From Glycine soja (lineage: Eukaryota; Streptophyta; Magnoliopsida; Fabales; Fabaceae): a stretch of DNA of 64,000 nucleotides. This document shows, piece by piece, positions 39,521 through 52,126 of this stretch. Under the pieces are notes generated by a model that worked only from the letters and a program-made list of their open reading frames with translations, was not told the DNA's origin and ran no database searches. Location: contig NC_041003.1 in NCBI RefSeq assembly GCF_004193775.1, positions 23,924,685-23,988,684 on the forward strand, written 5' to 3'. Each line of letters opens with the position of its first letter. Position 1 is the stretch's first letter. A program made the position numbers and the translations under genes.

Positions 39521-41189
39521 TTGCTAACTCTGTGGGACTAAAATAGTCTCGGTGTTCTTTAACTAAAATGCAAACATGCTTTAGTAAAGAAACAAAACTC
39601 CCAACTGATCAGAGCAACATATAATTTTTTTGATGAAAAACAATGTTTCCATTGGGGAAGGAAAGTATGCTGATGAAATTTGCTCATAACCATAAATGAG
39701 ATTTTGGATGTTAGCGTTTCATTTCTAAACGACCATTTAGAGGAAACACTGGGTCCAACAAAATAGAAGAAAATCACTCAAAGTGTATCAATCTCGCACA
39801 GGTAAGTGTTTTATCCTAATTTCGAACCATAGATATGTCATGACTTAATTTTTCAAATCATTTCCTATCAAATCAAAGATTACATGCATGATTATGGATC
39901 AATAGGACTTTTTCTTGGGAATGGTGTTTTTTGGTGGGAAACTAGGCTTTGAGTGTTTTGGCCTTTTCCTTTTCGGTTTTTGTTTAGTGCAGGGCGAGAA
40001 AGTCGCTAGCGCACATGATTTTGGTTGGCGATTAAAGGGAGAGGACCACTTCAAGTCGTGGTTTCCTTTCTTTTCTTGCTTACTTGTGACAATTTCGTAT
40101 TGTTCAGATATTTTTTGGTCCAAAGACCTTTTTGTATATTTATTTTGTTTTCTTCCAATCTTTGATCGGGAATTTTTCTTTCTTTTTTTGCTTTCTTCCA
40201 ATCTTGATTGGGAATTTTCTTCTTTTGCTTTCTTTCGATCTTTGATTGGGAACTTTCTTTTTTTTGTTTTCTTCCAAGGGCAAGGATGGACATTCTCACC
40301 CTAGGTCAAGGTTTATGGTAAGTTGGGATTTTGGCTCAAGGCTTGTAGAACAGCTGGATATGATATATGTCAGGGCGTCGGTTTGGCCAGCGGTTCAGGG
40401 ATAAAGGGGATGTCCCACATTATTTCCATGACACACATGCAACAATGATGATTTGGAAATTTTATGCAAAAATAGTCATGCATGCACCCATGTGGACACT
40501 CAAGCATCAAGTTTTTATGGTCATGTGACACTAGGGCTCAGGATTCATTTTCCCTATTTAAGTCAACCCAGTGTTTCCAAAACATGTTCTTTTATCAATT
40601 CATGCATTCATACGAGTCCATTTCGGGTGTTCGGGAAAATTTTCACAGCATTCATCCTTTAGGTGCATATACATTTTTTCAACAAAACCCTTTGTTTTGA
40701 TCGGTGAATCTTTTTCAAAGAAAAGCTGGAAGTTATTTTTTTTCAAAAGCGTGTTGGCTTTTCAGCCAAAAGATATATTTTTTTGTTCTTGTTTGTTTTT
40801 GTTTTTTTTTTCTTCCTTTTTATTAACAGCTTGCAACCTGGACACGATTGATGCCCGAGATCACATCTTTTTTTTTTGAAAAAGGTGTGCAAACAAAAGT
40901 GCACAAGACCTACACATTTTTTTTGCGTTTCAGACAAATAATCGTAAAGTAAGTACGACCATATGCCAAAAGCGGTAAATTACTCACAATGCGACAGATA
41001 ACTGCATGTGCAGTTCAATCACAATGGACATAATAATTGGAAGCAGATAATGTCAGATCACAAGAGAAATAACAGAATAATAGAATAATTGAAAGCAGTA
41101 ATGAAGGATAAATCACAAGTTTGGCGATCCCGGTTGTATGGCTCCGCCTCTTCCAAGGAAGTGTGGAAATTCATCATCCCTTAGTTGCC

Positions 41190-42118
41190 CCTGTCTCTAT
41201 CTAAGGAATGACCATCCTTTGATGGCCTCGAAACGCTATTGATGTTCCATGCTCTGGAATCGGTGTTTGTCAAAGCCTATGTCAACTTGTGGGGCCACAC
41301 TAGAATCCTCTTCAATGGTGTCCTTCCTGGATCTCTTCGCGGGGAGCTTCTTCGCAGTCAATTCTTGGTTGCCTCCTAGTAGCGTTTCTTTAACGTCTTG
41401 AGCTGGACGCATGATGACTTGTCGGTCACAGACCTAGTACTTTTGCTTACCTTTGGCTTTGGACTTGGTCTCCTGCGGGTCAGCCACGGGTCATAGGCAA
41501 TGCTCCAGACTTTGTAGATGAGCTAAAGGGCTCTGGAGGTGGTGGCGGTGCGTTTATTTCTTGCTACCGGCCATCCCCAGGCAGCTGTGGTGTCTTGCCC
41601 TGCGCCTACCTGGGGGCGTAGTACTTCTTGATGAAAGCTCGGTTAGTAGGGGGCATGATGACCTTATTGGGGGCGACGAGCACTCCGCAGAACTATTAGA
41701 GGCCCGTAATCAGAGCTGGAAACCCCAGGACCCTGTTGGATTTCTCCGGGTCCATTGGATGTCTTGCAGGCACAATCCCTGGAAGCAGTAGATGACATCA
41801 GAAATCAGTTGGGCGATGTGCATACTTACCTGTCTCATGATGGCATGACCTTGCTGGGGGGGACGGGCACCCTGTAGGACTGACAGAGGCCCGTAACCAG
41901 AGCTGTAAACCCCAGGGCCCAGTCGGGCTCCTCCGAGTCCACTGAGTGTCTTGTGGGCGTGATCCCTACAAATAGTATATGGCATCCGAAATCAGTTGAA
42001 CCATATGCATACTTACCTATGTCACGATGGCACAGACCAACTGATACTTTCGCAGGGGGAGATCGGCATTGTGGTCGTCGGGGGGAATGTTGCTAAGTAG
42101 CAACGTCATCCATATCTG
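41190..42118 (-). pseudogene. Rearranged envelope-like remnants (E4)
   Basis: Two pieces of the ORF at 49935-51194. The part at about 41560-42118 matches its middle and C-terminal part, and shows the same internal duplication as E1 and E2 (blocks near 41745-41830 and 41940-42020). The part at about 41190-41350 matches the N-terminal segment (GGAATGACCATCC...GATGGCCTCGAAACGCT). In a normal gene the N-terminal piece would lie to the right on this strand; here it lies to the left. The remnant is therefore permuted or derived from a tandem copy. No long frame remains. Confidence 0.6.
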
Positions 42119-42120
42119 TG

Positions 42121-43722
42121 TGTCGCAACGTGCCCTTTCGCGGGCGAGCGAGGGCGAGGCTCACGGGTGCGCTTTCCAAAGGAGGAAAGATGCGCGGAGT
42201 CGCCACCAACATTTATTTGTGGAAAACGTCGGGAAAACCGAAGGAAACCGGTGAAAATGAAAATTCTAAGTTCGGGAGTTGTATTTACGCTTGAGGAAGG
42301 TATTAGCACCTCTTACGTTTGTCTCGAAGGACAACAGCCTATTTTTTAGATTTGTGGAAATTGTGTTATGTTACCTTTTATTTCTTTTTATTTTTTGAGG
42401 TCGACAAAAGCGGGGCTTTCGCTCCTACGTACCCTCCTTTGGAGAGGAAATCAGACCTACGTAGTTCTTACTTATGCGTGAATCAAGTGATTCTTTTTAT
42501 TTGAAGGGTGATCATTTTAAGGCGTTGGACCATAAAAATGATCCATTTTACTTAATAAGAAACTGAAATGATAAACTTTCAAAAAACCTATTTTTGTGGA
42601 CGAGCTTGACTAGGCGAGTTGATTTTAGCCTTAGTTTCACTTTAGTAATTAGTCAATTCAATTAAGAATGAGAAATCCCAAAGAGAAAACGTTCGATTGA
42701 TTTTCCGCTTTACTTTACTAAAAGGTATTTTTTTATTACTATATTATTATTTTACCTCTTTTTTGATTTCCAACGTGGTTACGGCATGACCGAACGGTCG
42801 GAATTCATTTTAACCAAAATTAACGGATGATACAATTCAAACGATCGGTGGAAATTTATTTTATTTTTAGATTAAGCGAGAAATGACTTAAATAAATGGC
42901 TTAAGCACGTCAAAAGGGGGTACAAAAAGTAAATGAAAACGAGAATAAAAATACATAAAACTAAATGTGGACCACCACGGGTTCATAGAATGAATTGAAA
43001 AGCTTGGTTTGAGGTACTTACCCGTTGAAGACTGAAGAAAACGAAGAACGAACGATGAATCTTGAAGAACGATAGAGAATCTTTGCGTAATTACTCACGG
43101 AAACATTACGGAAGCGCCTCGGCTTGGATTTTCTTCACGGAACTAATTTTCCTCAGCTATTTCGAGAGAGAGAGAAGAGCCTAAGGGGTTGAACCCTTTT
43201 CTTCTTCACTTCTCCCCCTATTTATAGCAAAATAGGGGAGAAGCTTGCCGCCCAGCTCGCCCAGGCGAGTAAGGTTGCTTCCTCCAGAAGCAACAACCTT
43301 CTGGAGGAATCTTCTGGAGGGCCCAAGTGGGCCTGGTTGCTATTTGCACCCCCATTTTTACTAAATACACCCCCTGCCCCTTTTTTGGTGATTCTTTTTC
43401 CGTAACGTTACGAAACTTTACGAATTTTGTAACGATACTTATTTTCCTTCCGCAAGGTTACGAATCCTTACGGATTATGTATTTACTCTATTTTAGCTTT
43501 CGAAGAAGTTACGGAAACCCACGGATTGCGCAAAAACACCTCTTTTCAACTTCCGCCACATTACGGAATTTCACGGATCGTGCAAGCCTGCTTCCTTTTG
43601 ATTTCTGAGACGTCTCGGGACTTCATTTACTGTGTAACAAAGGACGCCAAGTATCTCAAAGCGGCTAACCAAAGGTTGCATGTCATCAAGTAATAATCCC
43701 CGGACGAAATTAGGGTATGACA
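42121..43722 (-). repeat. E5 3' LTR (LTR F)
   Basis: A 1,602-bp LTR, TGTCATACCC...GCACGTTGCGACA on the minus strand, diverged from A/B but with the same signals: one CTCGCC palindrome (about 43255), TATAAATA at 43219-43226, the donor at 43021/43020, and a TACGTA stem-loop at about 42425-42470. In that stem-loop the loop is changed but the CCTC/GGAGG arms are kept. Confidence 0.9.
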
Positions 43723-43739
43723 GTTGCCCCTCTTTACTT
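43723..43739 (-). other. Polypurine tract of E5
   Basis: AGTAAAGAGGGGCAAC on the minus strand, directly before the LTR start. It identifies LTR F as a 3' LTR. Confidence 0.8.
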
Positions 43740-43994
43740 ACCTCTCATCGGAGATAAGAGGAAAGCAAAGATAGGACACTGATTTCGTCCGTCCTGCCCT
43801 TTCCGTGATGACGACTCTCGTCTCCACTCCTTCTTTTTTTCTTCTGCACAAAACAAAATACAAACAACAACAAGAACAACGAACATAATATAAACATATA
43901 CATATAGACATATTTGGCGAAGGAACCGATCCGGAAAACAACAGAATAACGTGTTTCCTAGTCACCAGAGACTTCGCGCATGATAAGGGAGGAC

Positions 43995-46900
43995 ACATGA
44001 ACAGCGCTAGGCAATAACATTCATGATGCTCCGAACAAAGATGGAGTATGGAGGATTGCCTTGAGGGTCCGCACTTAGGAAATCATGAAACTCAGCTCCA
44101 AACTCGAAAGTGGAGGACACTTGAACAACCATAAGCAATAACATTCATGTGGCTCCAGAAAAGGATGAGAATGGAGGATTGCCTTGAGGGTCCTCTCTTA
44201 GGCAATCATGAAACACAGCTCCAAACTCGAAACTCGAAAGTGGAGGACACATGAACAGCCCTAAGCAATAACATTCATGTGGCTCCGGAAAAGGATGAGA
44301 ATGGAGGATTGCCTTGAGGGTCCTCTCTTAGGCAATCATGAAACACACCTCCAAACTCGAAAGTGGAGGACACATGAATAGCCCTAAGCAATAACGTTCA
44401 TGTGGCTCCGAAAAAGGGTGAGAATGGAGGATTGTCTTGAGGGTCCTCTCTTCGGCAATCATGAAACTCAGCACCAAACACGAAAGTGGAGGACACATGA
44501 ACAGCCCTAAGCAATAACATTCATGTGGCTCCAGAAAAGCATGAGAATGGAGGATTGCCTTGAGGGTCCTCTCTTAGGCAATCATGAAACACAACTCCAA
44601 GCTCGAAAGTGGAGGACACATGAACAGCCCTCAGCGATAACGTTCATGTGGCTCTGAAAAAGGGTGAGAATGGAGGATTGCCTTGAGGGTCCTCAATTAG
44701 GCAATCATGAAACACAGCTCCAAACTCGAAAATGGAGGACACATGAATGACAACGCAATTCATTCATGTGGCTCTGGCAAAGGGTGAGAATGGAGGATTG
44801 CCTTGAGGGTCCTTTCTTAGGCAATCATGGAACACAGCTCCAAACTCGAAAGTGGAGGACACATGAACAGCCCTAAGCAATAACATTCATGTGGCTCCGA
44901 AAAAGGGTGAGAATGGAGGATTGCCTTGAGGGTCCTCACTTAGGCAATCATGATACATAGCTCCAAACTCGAAAGTGGAGGACACATGAACAGCCCTAAG
45001 CAATAACATTCATGTGGCTCCGGAAAAGGATGAGAATGGAGGATTGCCTTGAGGGTCCTCTCTTAGGCAATCATGAAACACAGCTCTAAACTCGAAAGTG
45101 GAGGACACATGAACAGCCCTAAGCAATAACGTTCATGTGGCTCCGAAAAAGGGTGAGAATGGAGGATTGCCTTGAGGGTCCTCACTTAGGCAATCATGAA
45201 ACACAGCTCAAAACTCGGAAGTGGAGGACACATGAACAGCCCTAAGCAATAACATTCATGTGGCTCCGGAAAAGGATGAGAATGGAGGATTGCCTTGAGG
45301 GTCCTCTCTTAGGCAATCATGAAACACAGCTCTAAACTCGAAAGTGGAGGACACATGAACAGCCCTAAGCAATAACGTTCATGTGGCTCCGGAAAAGGGT
45401 GAGAATGGAGGATTGCCTTGAGGGTCCTCAATTAGGCAATCATGAAACACAGCTCCAAACTCGAAAATGGAGGACACATGAATGACAACGCAATTCATTC
45501 ATGTGGCTCTGGCAAAGGGTGAGAATGGAGGATTGCCTTGAGGGTCCTTTCTTAGGCAATCATGGAACACAGCTCCAAACTCGAAAGTGGAGGACACATG
45601 AACAGCCCTAAGCAATAACATTCATGTGGCTCCGAAAAAGGGTGAGAATGGAGGATTGCCTTGAGGGTCCTCACTTAGGCAATCATGATACATAGCTCCA
45701 AACTCGAAAGTGGAGGACACATGAACAGCCCTAAGCAATAACATTCATGTGGCTCCGGAAAAGGATGAGAATGGAGGATTGCCTTGAGGGTCCTCTCTTA
45801 GGCAATCATGAAACACAGCTCTAAACTCGAAAGTGGAGGACACATGAACAGCCCTAAGCAATAACGTTCATGTGGCTCCGAAAAAGGGTGAGAATGGAGG
45901 ATTGCCTTGAGGGTCCTCACTGAGGCAATCATGAAACACAACTCCAAACTCGAAAGTGGAGGACACATGAACAGCCCTAAGCAATAACGTTCATGTGGCT
46001 CCGAAAAAGGGTGAGAATGGAGGATTGTCTTGAGGGTCCTCTCTTAGGCAATCATGAAACTCAGCACCAAACACGAAAGTGGAGGACACATGAACAGCCC
46101 TAAGCAATAACATTCATGTGGCTCCAGAAAAGCATGAGAATGGAGGATTGCCTTGAGGGTCCTCTCTTAGGCAATCATGAAACACAGCTCCAAACTCGAA
46201 ACTCGAAAGTGGAGGACACATGAACAGCCCTAAGCAATAACATTCATGTGGCTCCGGAAAAGGATGAGAATGGAGGATTGCCTTGAGGGTCCTCTCTTAG
46301 GCAATCATGAAACACAGCTCCAAACTCGAAAGTGGAGGACACATGAACAGCCCTAAGCAATAACGTTCATGTGGCTCCGAAAAAGGGTGAGAATGGAGGA
46401 TTGTCTTGAGGGTCCTCTCTTAGGCAATCATGAAACTCAGCACCAAACACGAAAGTGGAGGACACATGAACAGCCCTAAGCAATAACATTCATGTGGCTC
46501 CAGAAAAGCATGAGAATGGAGGATTGCCTTGAGGGTCCTCTCTTAGGCAATCATGAAACACAACTCCAAGCTCGAAAGTGGAGGACACATGAACAGCCCT
46601 CAGCGATAACGTTCATGTGGCTCTGAAAAAGGGTGAGAATGGAGGATTGCCTTGAGGGTCCTCAATTAGGCAATCATGAAACACAGCTCCAAACTCGAAA
46701 ATGGAGGACACATGAATGACAACGCAATTCATTCATGTGGCTCTGGCAAAGGGTGAGAATGGAGGATTGCCTTTAGGGTCCTTTCTTAGGCAATCATGGA
46801 ACACAGCTCCAAACTCGAAAGTGGAGGACACATGAACAGCCCTAAGCAATAACATTCATGTGGCTCCGAAAAAGGGTGAGAATGGAGGATTGCCTTGAGG

Positions 46901-48100
46901 GTCCTCACTTAGGCAATCATGAAACACAGCTCTTAACTCGAAAGTGGAGGACACATGAACAGCCCTAAGCAATAACATTCATGTGGCTCCGGAAAAGGAT
47001 GAGAATGGAGGATTGCCTTGAGGGTCCTCTCTTAGGCAATCATGAAACACAGCTCTAAACTCGAAAGTGGAGGACACATGAACAGCCCTAAGCAATAACG
47101 TTCATGTGGCTCCGAAAAAGGGTGAGAATGGAGGATTGCCTTGAGGGTCCTCTCTTAGGCAATCATGAAACTCAGCTGCAAACTCGAAAGTGGAGGACAC
47201 ATGAACAACCCTAAGCAATAACATTCATGTGGCTCCGGAAAAGTATGAGATTGGAGGATTGCCTTGAGGGTCCTCTCTTAGGCAATCATGAAACACAGCT
47301 CCAAGCTCAAATGTGGAGGACACATGAACAGCCCTAAGCGATAACGTTCATGTGGCTCCGAAAAAGGGTGAGAATGGAGGATTGCCTTGAGGGTCCTCAC
47401 TTAGGCAATCATGAAACACAGCTCCAAACTCGAAAATGGAGGACACATGAATGACAACACAATTCATTCATGTAGCTCCGGCAAAGGGTGAGAATGGAGG
47501 ATTGCCTTGAGGGTCCTCTCTTTGGCAATCATGAAACTCAGCTCCAAACTCGAAAATGGAGGACACATGAATGACAACGCAATTCATTCATGTGGCTCTG
47601 GCAAAGGGTGATAATGGAGTATTGCCTTGAGGGTCCTCTCTTAGGCAATCATGGAACATAGCTCCAAACTCGAAAGTGGAGGACACATGAAAAGCCCTAA
47701 GCAATAACATTCATGTGGCTCCGAAAAAGGGTGAGAATGGAGGATTGCCTTGAGGGTCCTCACTTAGGCAATCATGAAACACAGCTCCAAACTCGAAAAT
47801 GGAGGACACATGAATGACAATGCAATTCATTCATGTGGCTCCGGCAAAGGGTGAGAATGGAGGATTGCCTTGAGGGTCCTTTCTTAGGCAATCATGGAAC
47901 ACAACTCCAAACTCGAAAGTGGAGGACACATGAACAGCCCTAAGCAATAACAATCATGTGGCTCCGAAAAAGGGTGAGAATGGAGGATTGCCTTGAGGTT
48001 CCTCACTTAGGCAATCATGAAACACAGCTCCAAACTCGAAAATGGAGGACACATGAATGACAACGCAATTCATCCATGTGGCTCCGGCAAAGGGTGATGG
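43995..48100 (-). repeat. 120/123-bp satellite-like array of stem-loops
   Basis: About 33 tandem units. Most are 123 bp; a variant is 120 bp. Each holds two inverted repeats: CACATGAA...TTCATGTG and GATTGCCT...AGGCAATC. In the 120-bp variant the first stem grows to CACATGAATG/CATTCATGTG with a different loop. Variant units recur near 44733, 45466 and 46690, showing higher-order blocks of about 6 and 10 units. No long frame crosses it. The position just upstream of PPT and LTR is the 3' untranslated region, which in Tat/Ogre elements is a known source of satellite DNA. Confidence 0.92.
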
Positions 48101-49934
48101 CGGGACCGAACGGTCTATCGGGTTCTTGCACCTGAATGGAAAACATGCTTTTTGCAAAGAAAAATAAATCATTCGCGAGAGCACCACATCTTAGAGAAAC
48201 AATATACTTGTGCCAAGGGTAATCTTCCTTGTAACCGAGAATGAAGGGCAGGATGTCAACTTTTAGCTTTTAAATGAACATGCAGGGGAAACATCGGGCT
48301 AAGCTGAAAATAAAATCACTCATAGTGTATGAAACTCACAAGGCAAGTGTTTTATCCTATTCCCAAACCATTACTGCACCATGACTCTATTTTGCACGCG
48401 ACTTCCTATCGAATCAAAGATCAAACGTACGATCACGAACCAATAGGATTTTCTCGAGGTCAGCATTTTTGGAGAGGAAGCTGGGTGTTTCGGTCCTTTC
48501 CTTTTTGCTCATGTGGGGTGGGATATTGCCAGTCAAGAATGATTCTGAGTGGCAATCTGGCTTTGAAGAATTTCTGTCCTCTTTCTTTCATTGATCGAGA
48601 ATTGCTTCTTTTCCCTTTTCACTTCTTTTCAATCTTTGATCGGGAATCCTTCTTTCCTTTCTTTTGTTCTTTTCTTTATTTTCATCGTTTTCTTTTTCTT
48701 TCTTCCATTTCTTCCTTTTCTTTCTTTTCACTTTTCCTTCCCCATCCCTTTCTTTGGGAAATCGGGTTTTAACATTCTATTTGCTCTCCCTTGAGGAGAT
48801 TCTGCTGTCCTTTGCTTCGGGGGAAGGAATGAGGATTCCTTTTTTACAGGCCAAGGTCCAAAAAGGTCTAAGGTGGTGTTTCAATGGGGTCTTTTATCGT
48901 GGAAACCCAATCTTGATATCTGGGGCGAAACAAATTTGGGTGTCAAGGTGTCGCTCTCGGCCCGAACTTCCATATTTTTCCATAAGGCACGCGTGACAAA
49001 GATGATTTGAAAACAACGTGCAAAATTAGTCATGGCTACAGCCAGGTGGGCACTCATGCATCCCTTTTATGGCATTGTGATACTACGGTTGGGAATTTAT
49101 ACAGACAGACCCAACGTTTCCCAGTTATGTTCTTTCATCAGTTCAATGAATTCATCCATCCTTATCTTGGTTCATTCCGAAAAATAAACTCTTAGCATCA
49201 GTCCCTTGTTTCCAGAAGATGTGTTTTCTCTTTACGAATGATTTATACTTCTTAACTATAACATGTCGACCTTCGCGGTCTTTCTTTCTCTTTACTTTTT
49301 TGTTTTATTTTTATATATGTTCACTAAAACTATACACCTGTGGTCCTTTATAAGGAAAACCTTCCTTTGTACATCTATATACATGACAAACTTTTTCTGT
49401 ACACGCATTAGAACTCTTCTCTTTACGTCACACGGTCTATATACAAAGCTTATTTACATTCAAAGATTTTTCATTTTTCCCAACACAAACTTATAGTTCA
49501 CACAAAAGTTTCTTCATATACACTCGTTGCTCATACACACAAGAATTCCTTTCCACGCATCATTTACACACAAGAATCCTTCTATACACATTTTCCTTTA
49601 CATACATGTATAAATAAAAACCTTTTTCTTTTCTTTATGAACATGACTTTTTTCACAATGCTTCTTTCTTTTTATTAGCATTTTTGGTTCATTTTATTTT
49701 TTAGAACGATGTTCCTAAATGAAAAACTCTACACGGTTCCGGAATTTCAACAAACACTATCGACAACAACGAAACAAGTACCGACGTAACAACTTAAATG
49801 ATATGTATGTACAAAACAAAAGTCAAAACATGAAACAAACGTTAGTCCCTTAGTCAAACAAAAATAAGATGATATGTAACAGAAAAAAAAAACAAATGGA
49901 AACAAAAAGAAATATGGATCAAGGAATCTCCCAA
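48101..49934. other. Conserved 3' block of E5, no gene
   Basis: Non-coding. It is colinear with E2 about 11280-12640 in several short matches (ATGCTTT, GTGTATGAAACTC..., AAGTGTTTTATCCTA, a pyrimidine-rich stretch at 48580-48770, TTCTTTCATCAGTTCAATG). 49300-49930 is AT-rich with TACACA-type words. Short frames, such as 48329-48772, are low-complexity. Confidence 0.5.
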
Positions 49935-51194
49935 TCATGTGGCCCTGCTTCCTCCTAAGAAATCAAGTAAATCGGTCATCTCCTCGTCCTCGCGAGCCTC
50001 ATCTGCCTCGTCGGGAGCCTCTGCTGGTGCCTCTGTTGGTGCCTCTCCCGACTGGGCCTCAGGCCAATCTCCAGGCCATGCGACCTCTGCCCTGAACTGG
50101 TCCGGAGTAGGGCACGGAAAAGAAGTAAAGCCCTGGCTTTGCAGGCTGAGACTCATCTGATAAAGACAATCATGGGTCTGTACATGTGCCCGATGGTTGG
50201 CCGCCTGCTGGCAAACCAAATGCCGCAAATACTGCTCCTTATCAAACGATTCGGCAGGACCAGCCTGATGAGGTGGCGGCGCGTCCGCGGCCTGTGGTGC
50301 ATCACCCTGGACCTGTCTCTGCGTGCAGTACTTCTCAATAAAAGCTCGGGTGATGGGCGGCTGAATCACCTTGCTAGGTGCGACGGGGACGCCGAACGAC
50401 TGACAGAGTCCTGTGATCAAGGCGGGAAATCCCATGGCCCTGTTGGACTTATCCGGGTCCAGAGGGTGCCTGGTAGGCGCCATACCTGCAAATATATAGA
50501 TGGCATCAGGGATTAACTGAGCCACATGAATGCTCATCCACGTCAGGATGGCGTACACCAGCTGACACTTCGGCAGGGGGAGGTCGGAATTATGATCGCT
50601 GGGCAGGATGTTGCTGAGCAGCAAAGTCATCCATATCTGAGTCAGGGTGGTCATGTTGGTGCACATGATCCGAACCCGTCTCCCGGCAGCAGTCCGAGCA
50701 AAATCCTGCCCGGGTATACATAGCAAATGGGCGATGGCCTCCTCATCGAACCCATCGGACCGGTTCCTTTTCTGGCCATACTCGCACTCCTGACCCTCTT
50801 CCAGCACTAAAGGATATCCCAAGAGCTGGCCGATAGCATCTGCATCAAACGGGATCCACTGACCCCTTACCCAGGACCTCATATCACGCACGCCCTCCTC
50901 TGTTGGCCAAGCAATGGCATAAAATTCGAGGACTATGTCTGGATCGTACTTGGCCATGGGGGTGACCAGCGATGCCCACCGCTAGCGACCTATCTCCTCC
51001 TGGAAATCAGTATACTCGTCGTCCCTAAGCTGGACGCGTCGTTCCCGGAGAAATGACCATCCCTTGATGGCCTCAAAGCGCTGCTGGTGTTCAGCGCTCC
51101 TAAAGCGGTGACTGTCATATTCAGGAGCAGAACTGGTTCCATCAGCCGCTTTATCCTTCCTAGATCTCTTTGAGGCAAGTTTCCTCGGGGCCAT
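49935..51194 (-). pseudogene. Envelope-like / putative plant transposon protein, one premature stop
   Basis: A 420-codon frame starting MAPRKLASKRSRKDK at 51194 and ending FLGGSRAT at 49935. It is broken only by an in-frame TAG at 50982-50984 (codon 71), between EEIGR and RWASLVTPMAKYDP. A basic N-terminus is followed by an FxxxExxxRFEAI segment and a globular part (IVLEFYAIAWPTEEGVRDMRS, WIPFDADAIGQLLGYPL, TLTQIWMTLLLSNILPSDH, ITRAFIEKYC), then an acidic, Ala/Pro-rich tail. This resembles the putative plant transposon protein family, and possibly the env-like ORF of Athila/Cyclops elements; both names are from memory. I see no signal peptide or clear membrane segment, so an envelope role is unproven. 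A strong splice acceptor (TTTGTTCTCGCAG, boundary 51198/51197) lies 3 bases before the ATG, suggesting a spliced subgenomic mRNA. Confidence 0.75.
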
Positions 51195-51197
51195 TTC

Positions 51198-52126
51198 CTG
51201 CGAGAACAAACATTTAGAAGTTAGTTTTACAAGATAACGCTTATCTTTACGCAAAAAGGTCGTGCTAATCCCTCTAATTTAGACCAAACTTATGTAATCC
51301 ATTTATGCACACGCGCGTGTGTAGAAAATATCCTATTACTCATGTCAACATACAAGAACATCCAATATATTCTAATTGCCATAAACCTATATACATCCAA
51401 AGAAGAAAACACACTTTTATGCTCAAAGTGTTGCGTCCAACTTTACACCTAATTCATATCCTAAACATTTGTTATCACAAACTACCTACACATGTTTGAA
51501 ATATATATCAAAATTTTTTTTACTGTTTCCTTCACATTTATTCATATTGGCAAGCTATTTACATGATGCACATACTTGCATTCAAAAAGGTATTCCACAC
51601 TATATATTCATTTGGGAAGCATTCTTGTGCCATTTTTGGCATGCACACATTTTTTTTTGAAAGGCTTCTTATGCTACCTACCCACAAATATACATATTTT
51701 GAAATGCATTATTTACTATTCATTCACTTTGCAAGGTATTTTTATGCCATATATCCACACACTTTGCAACATATTTTTATGCCATATATATTTACACATA
51801 TATCTACACACCATTGAAAAGCATCTCCCACGTTACTTAGGTGCAAAGTGCCAATCATGGGGCAGCCAAATTTAAATTTTAATAAAAAAAACCTCAAACA
51901 TGTCCTAATATTCATGCCTTTTCACATTCAAAACCAAAATTTAGATTCCTAGGCATAAGTCATGCTTCCTTGCATTGAAATTAAAAGCTTGGGTTCCTAG
52001 GCCTAGAATTGCATTCAGACTCTCATTTTAAATCCTTCATGCTGTCCCTATATATATAAAACAGTCCCACAATCCCAAGCTTACAAAACCATGATCATAT
52101 GTCATTGAGGCATTTCACCGAGCACT
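51198..52126. other. AT-rich spacer upstream of the envelope-like ORF
   Basis: No gene, PBS or clear repeat is seen. The minus strand just before 51198 is T-rich, as expected for an intron end. Frames up to 99 codons here are AT-rich and show no domain. Confidence 0.45.

Larger units (their letters stand above)
38704..42120 (-). mobile_element. E4: older non-autonomous relative, fragment
   Basis: Minus-strand fragment colinear with E2 about 9900-13800. It holds hairpin-rich sequence (38704-39460), TACGTA stem-loops, the CATGCTTTAG block, purine-rich repeats (about 40130-40275) and envelope-like pieces. It is clearly more diverged than E1 is from E2. E3 is inserted at its left end and E5 at its right end (LTR F starts at 42121, left TSD candidate CTGTG). 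No LTR of its own is visible. Confidence 0.75.
42121..52100 (-). mobile_element. E5: Ogre-like element with envelope-like ORF, 3' part
   Basis: Minus-strand unit: envelope-like ORF, conserved 3' block, 123-bp array, PPT, 3' LTR F. The 3' block (48100-49900) is colinear with E1, E2 and E4, which places E5 in the same larger family. Its 5' portion is not certain. It may continue directly into the pol of E6 as one element, or E6 may have inserted here (see 52127-52604). The right end is uncertain by about 1 kb. Confidence 0.65.

Noticed and set aside
43995..48100. CRISPR-like look of regularly spaced palindromic repeats (also 6688-7690)
   Set aside because: Units are contiguous with no unique spacers, and the context is a plant retrotransposon.
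48329..48772. 147-codon Phe/Ser-rich frame that looks like a membrane protein
   Set aside because: It crosses the pyrimidine-rich repeat, which gives F, S, L and P by composition alone.
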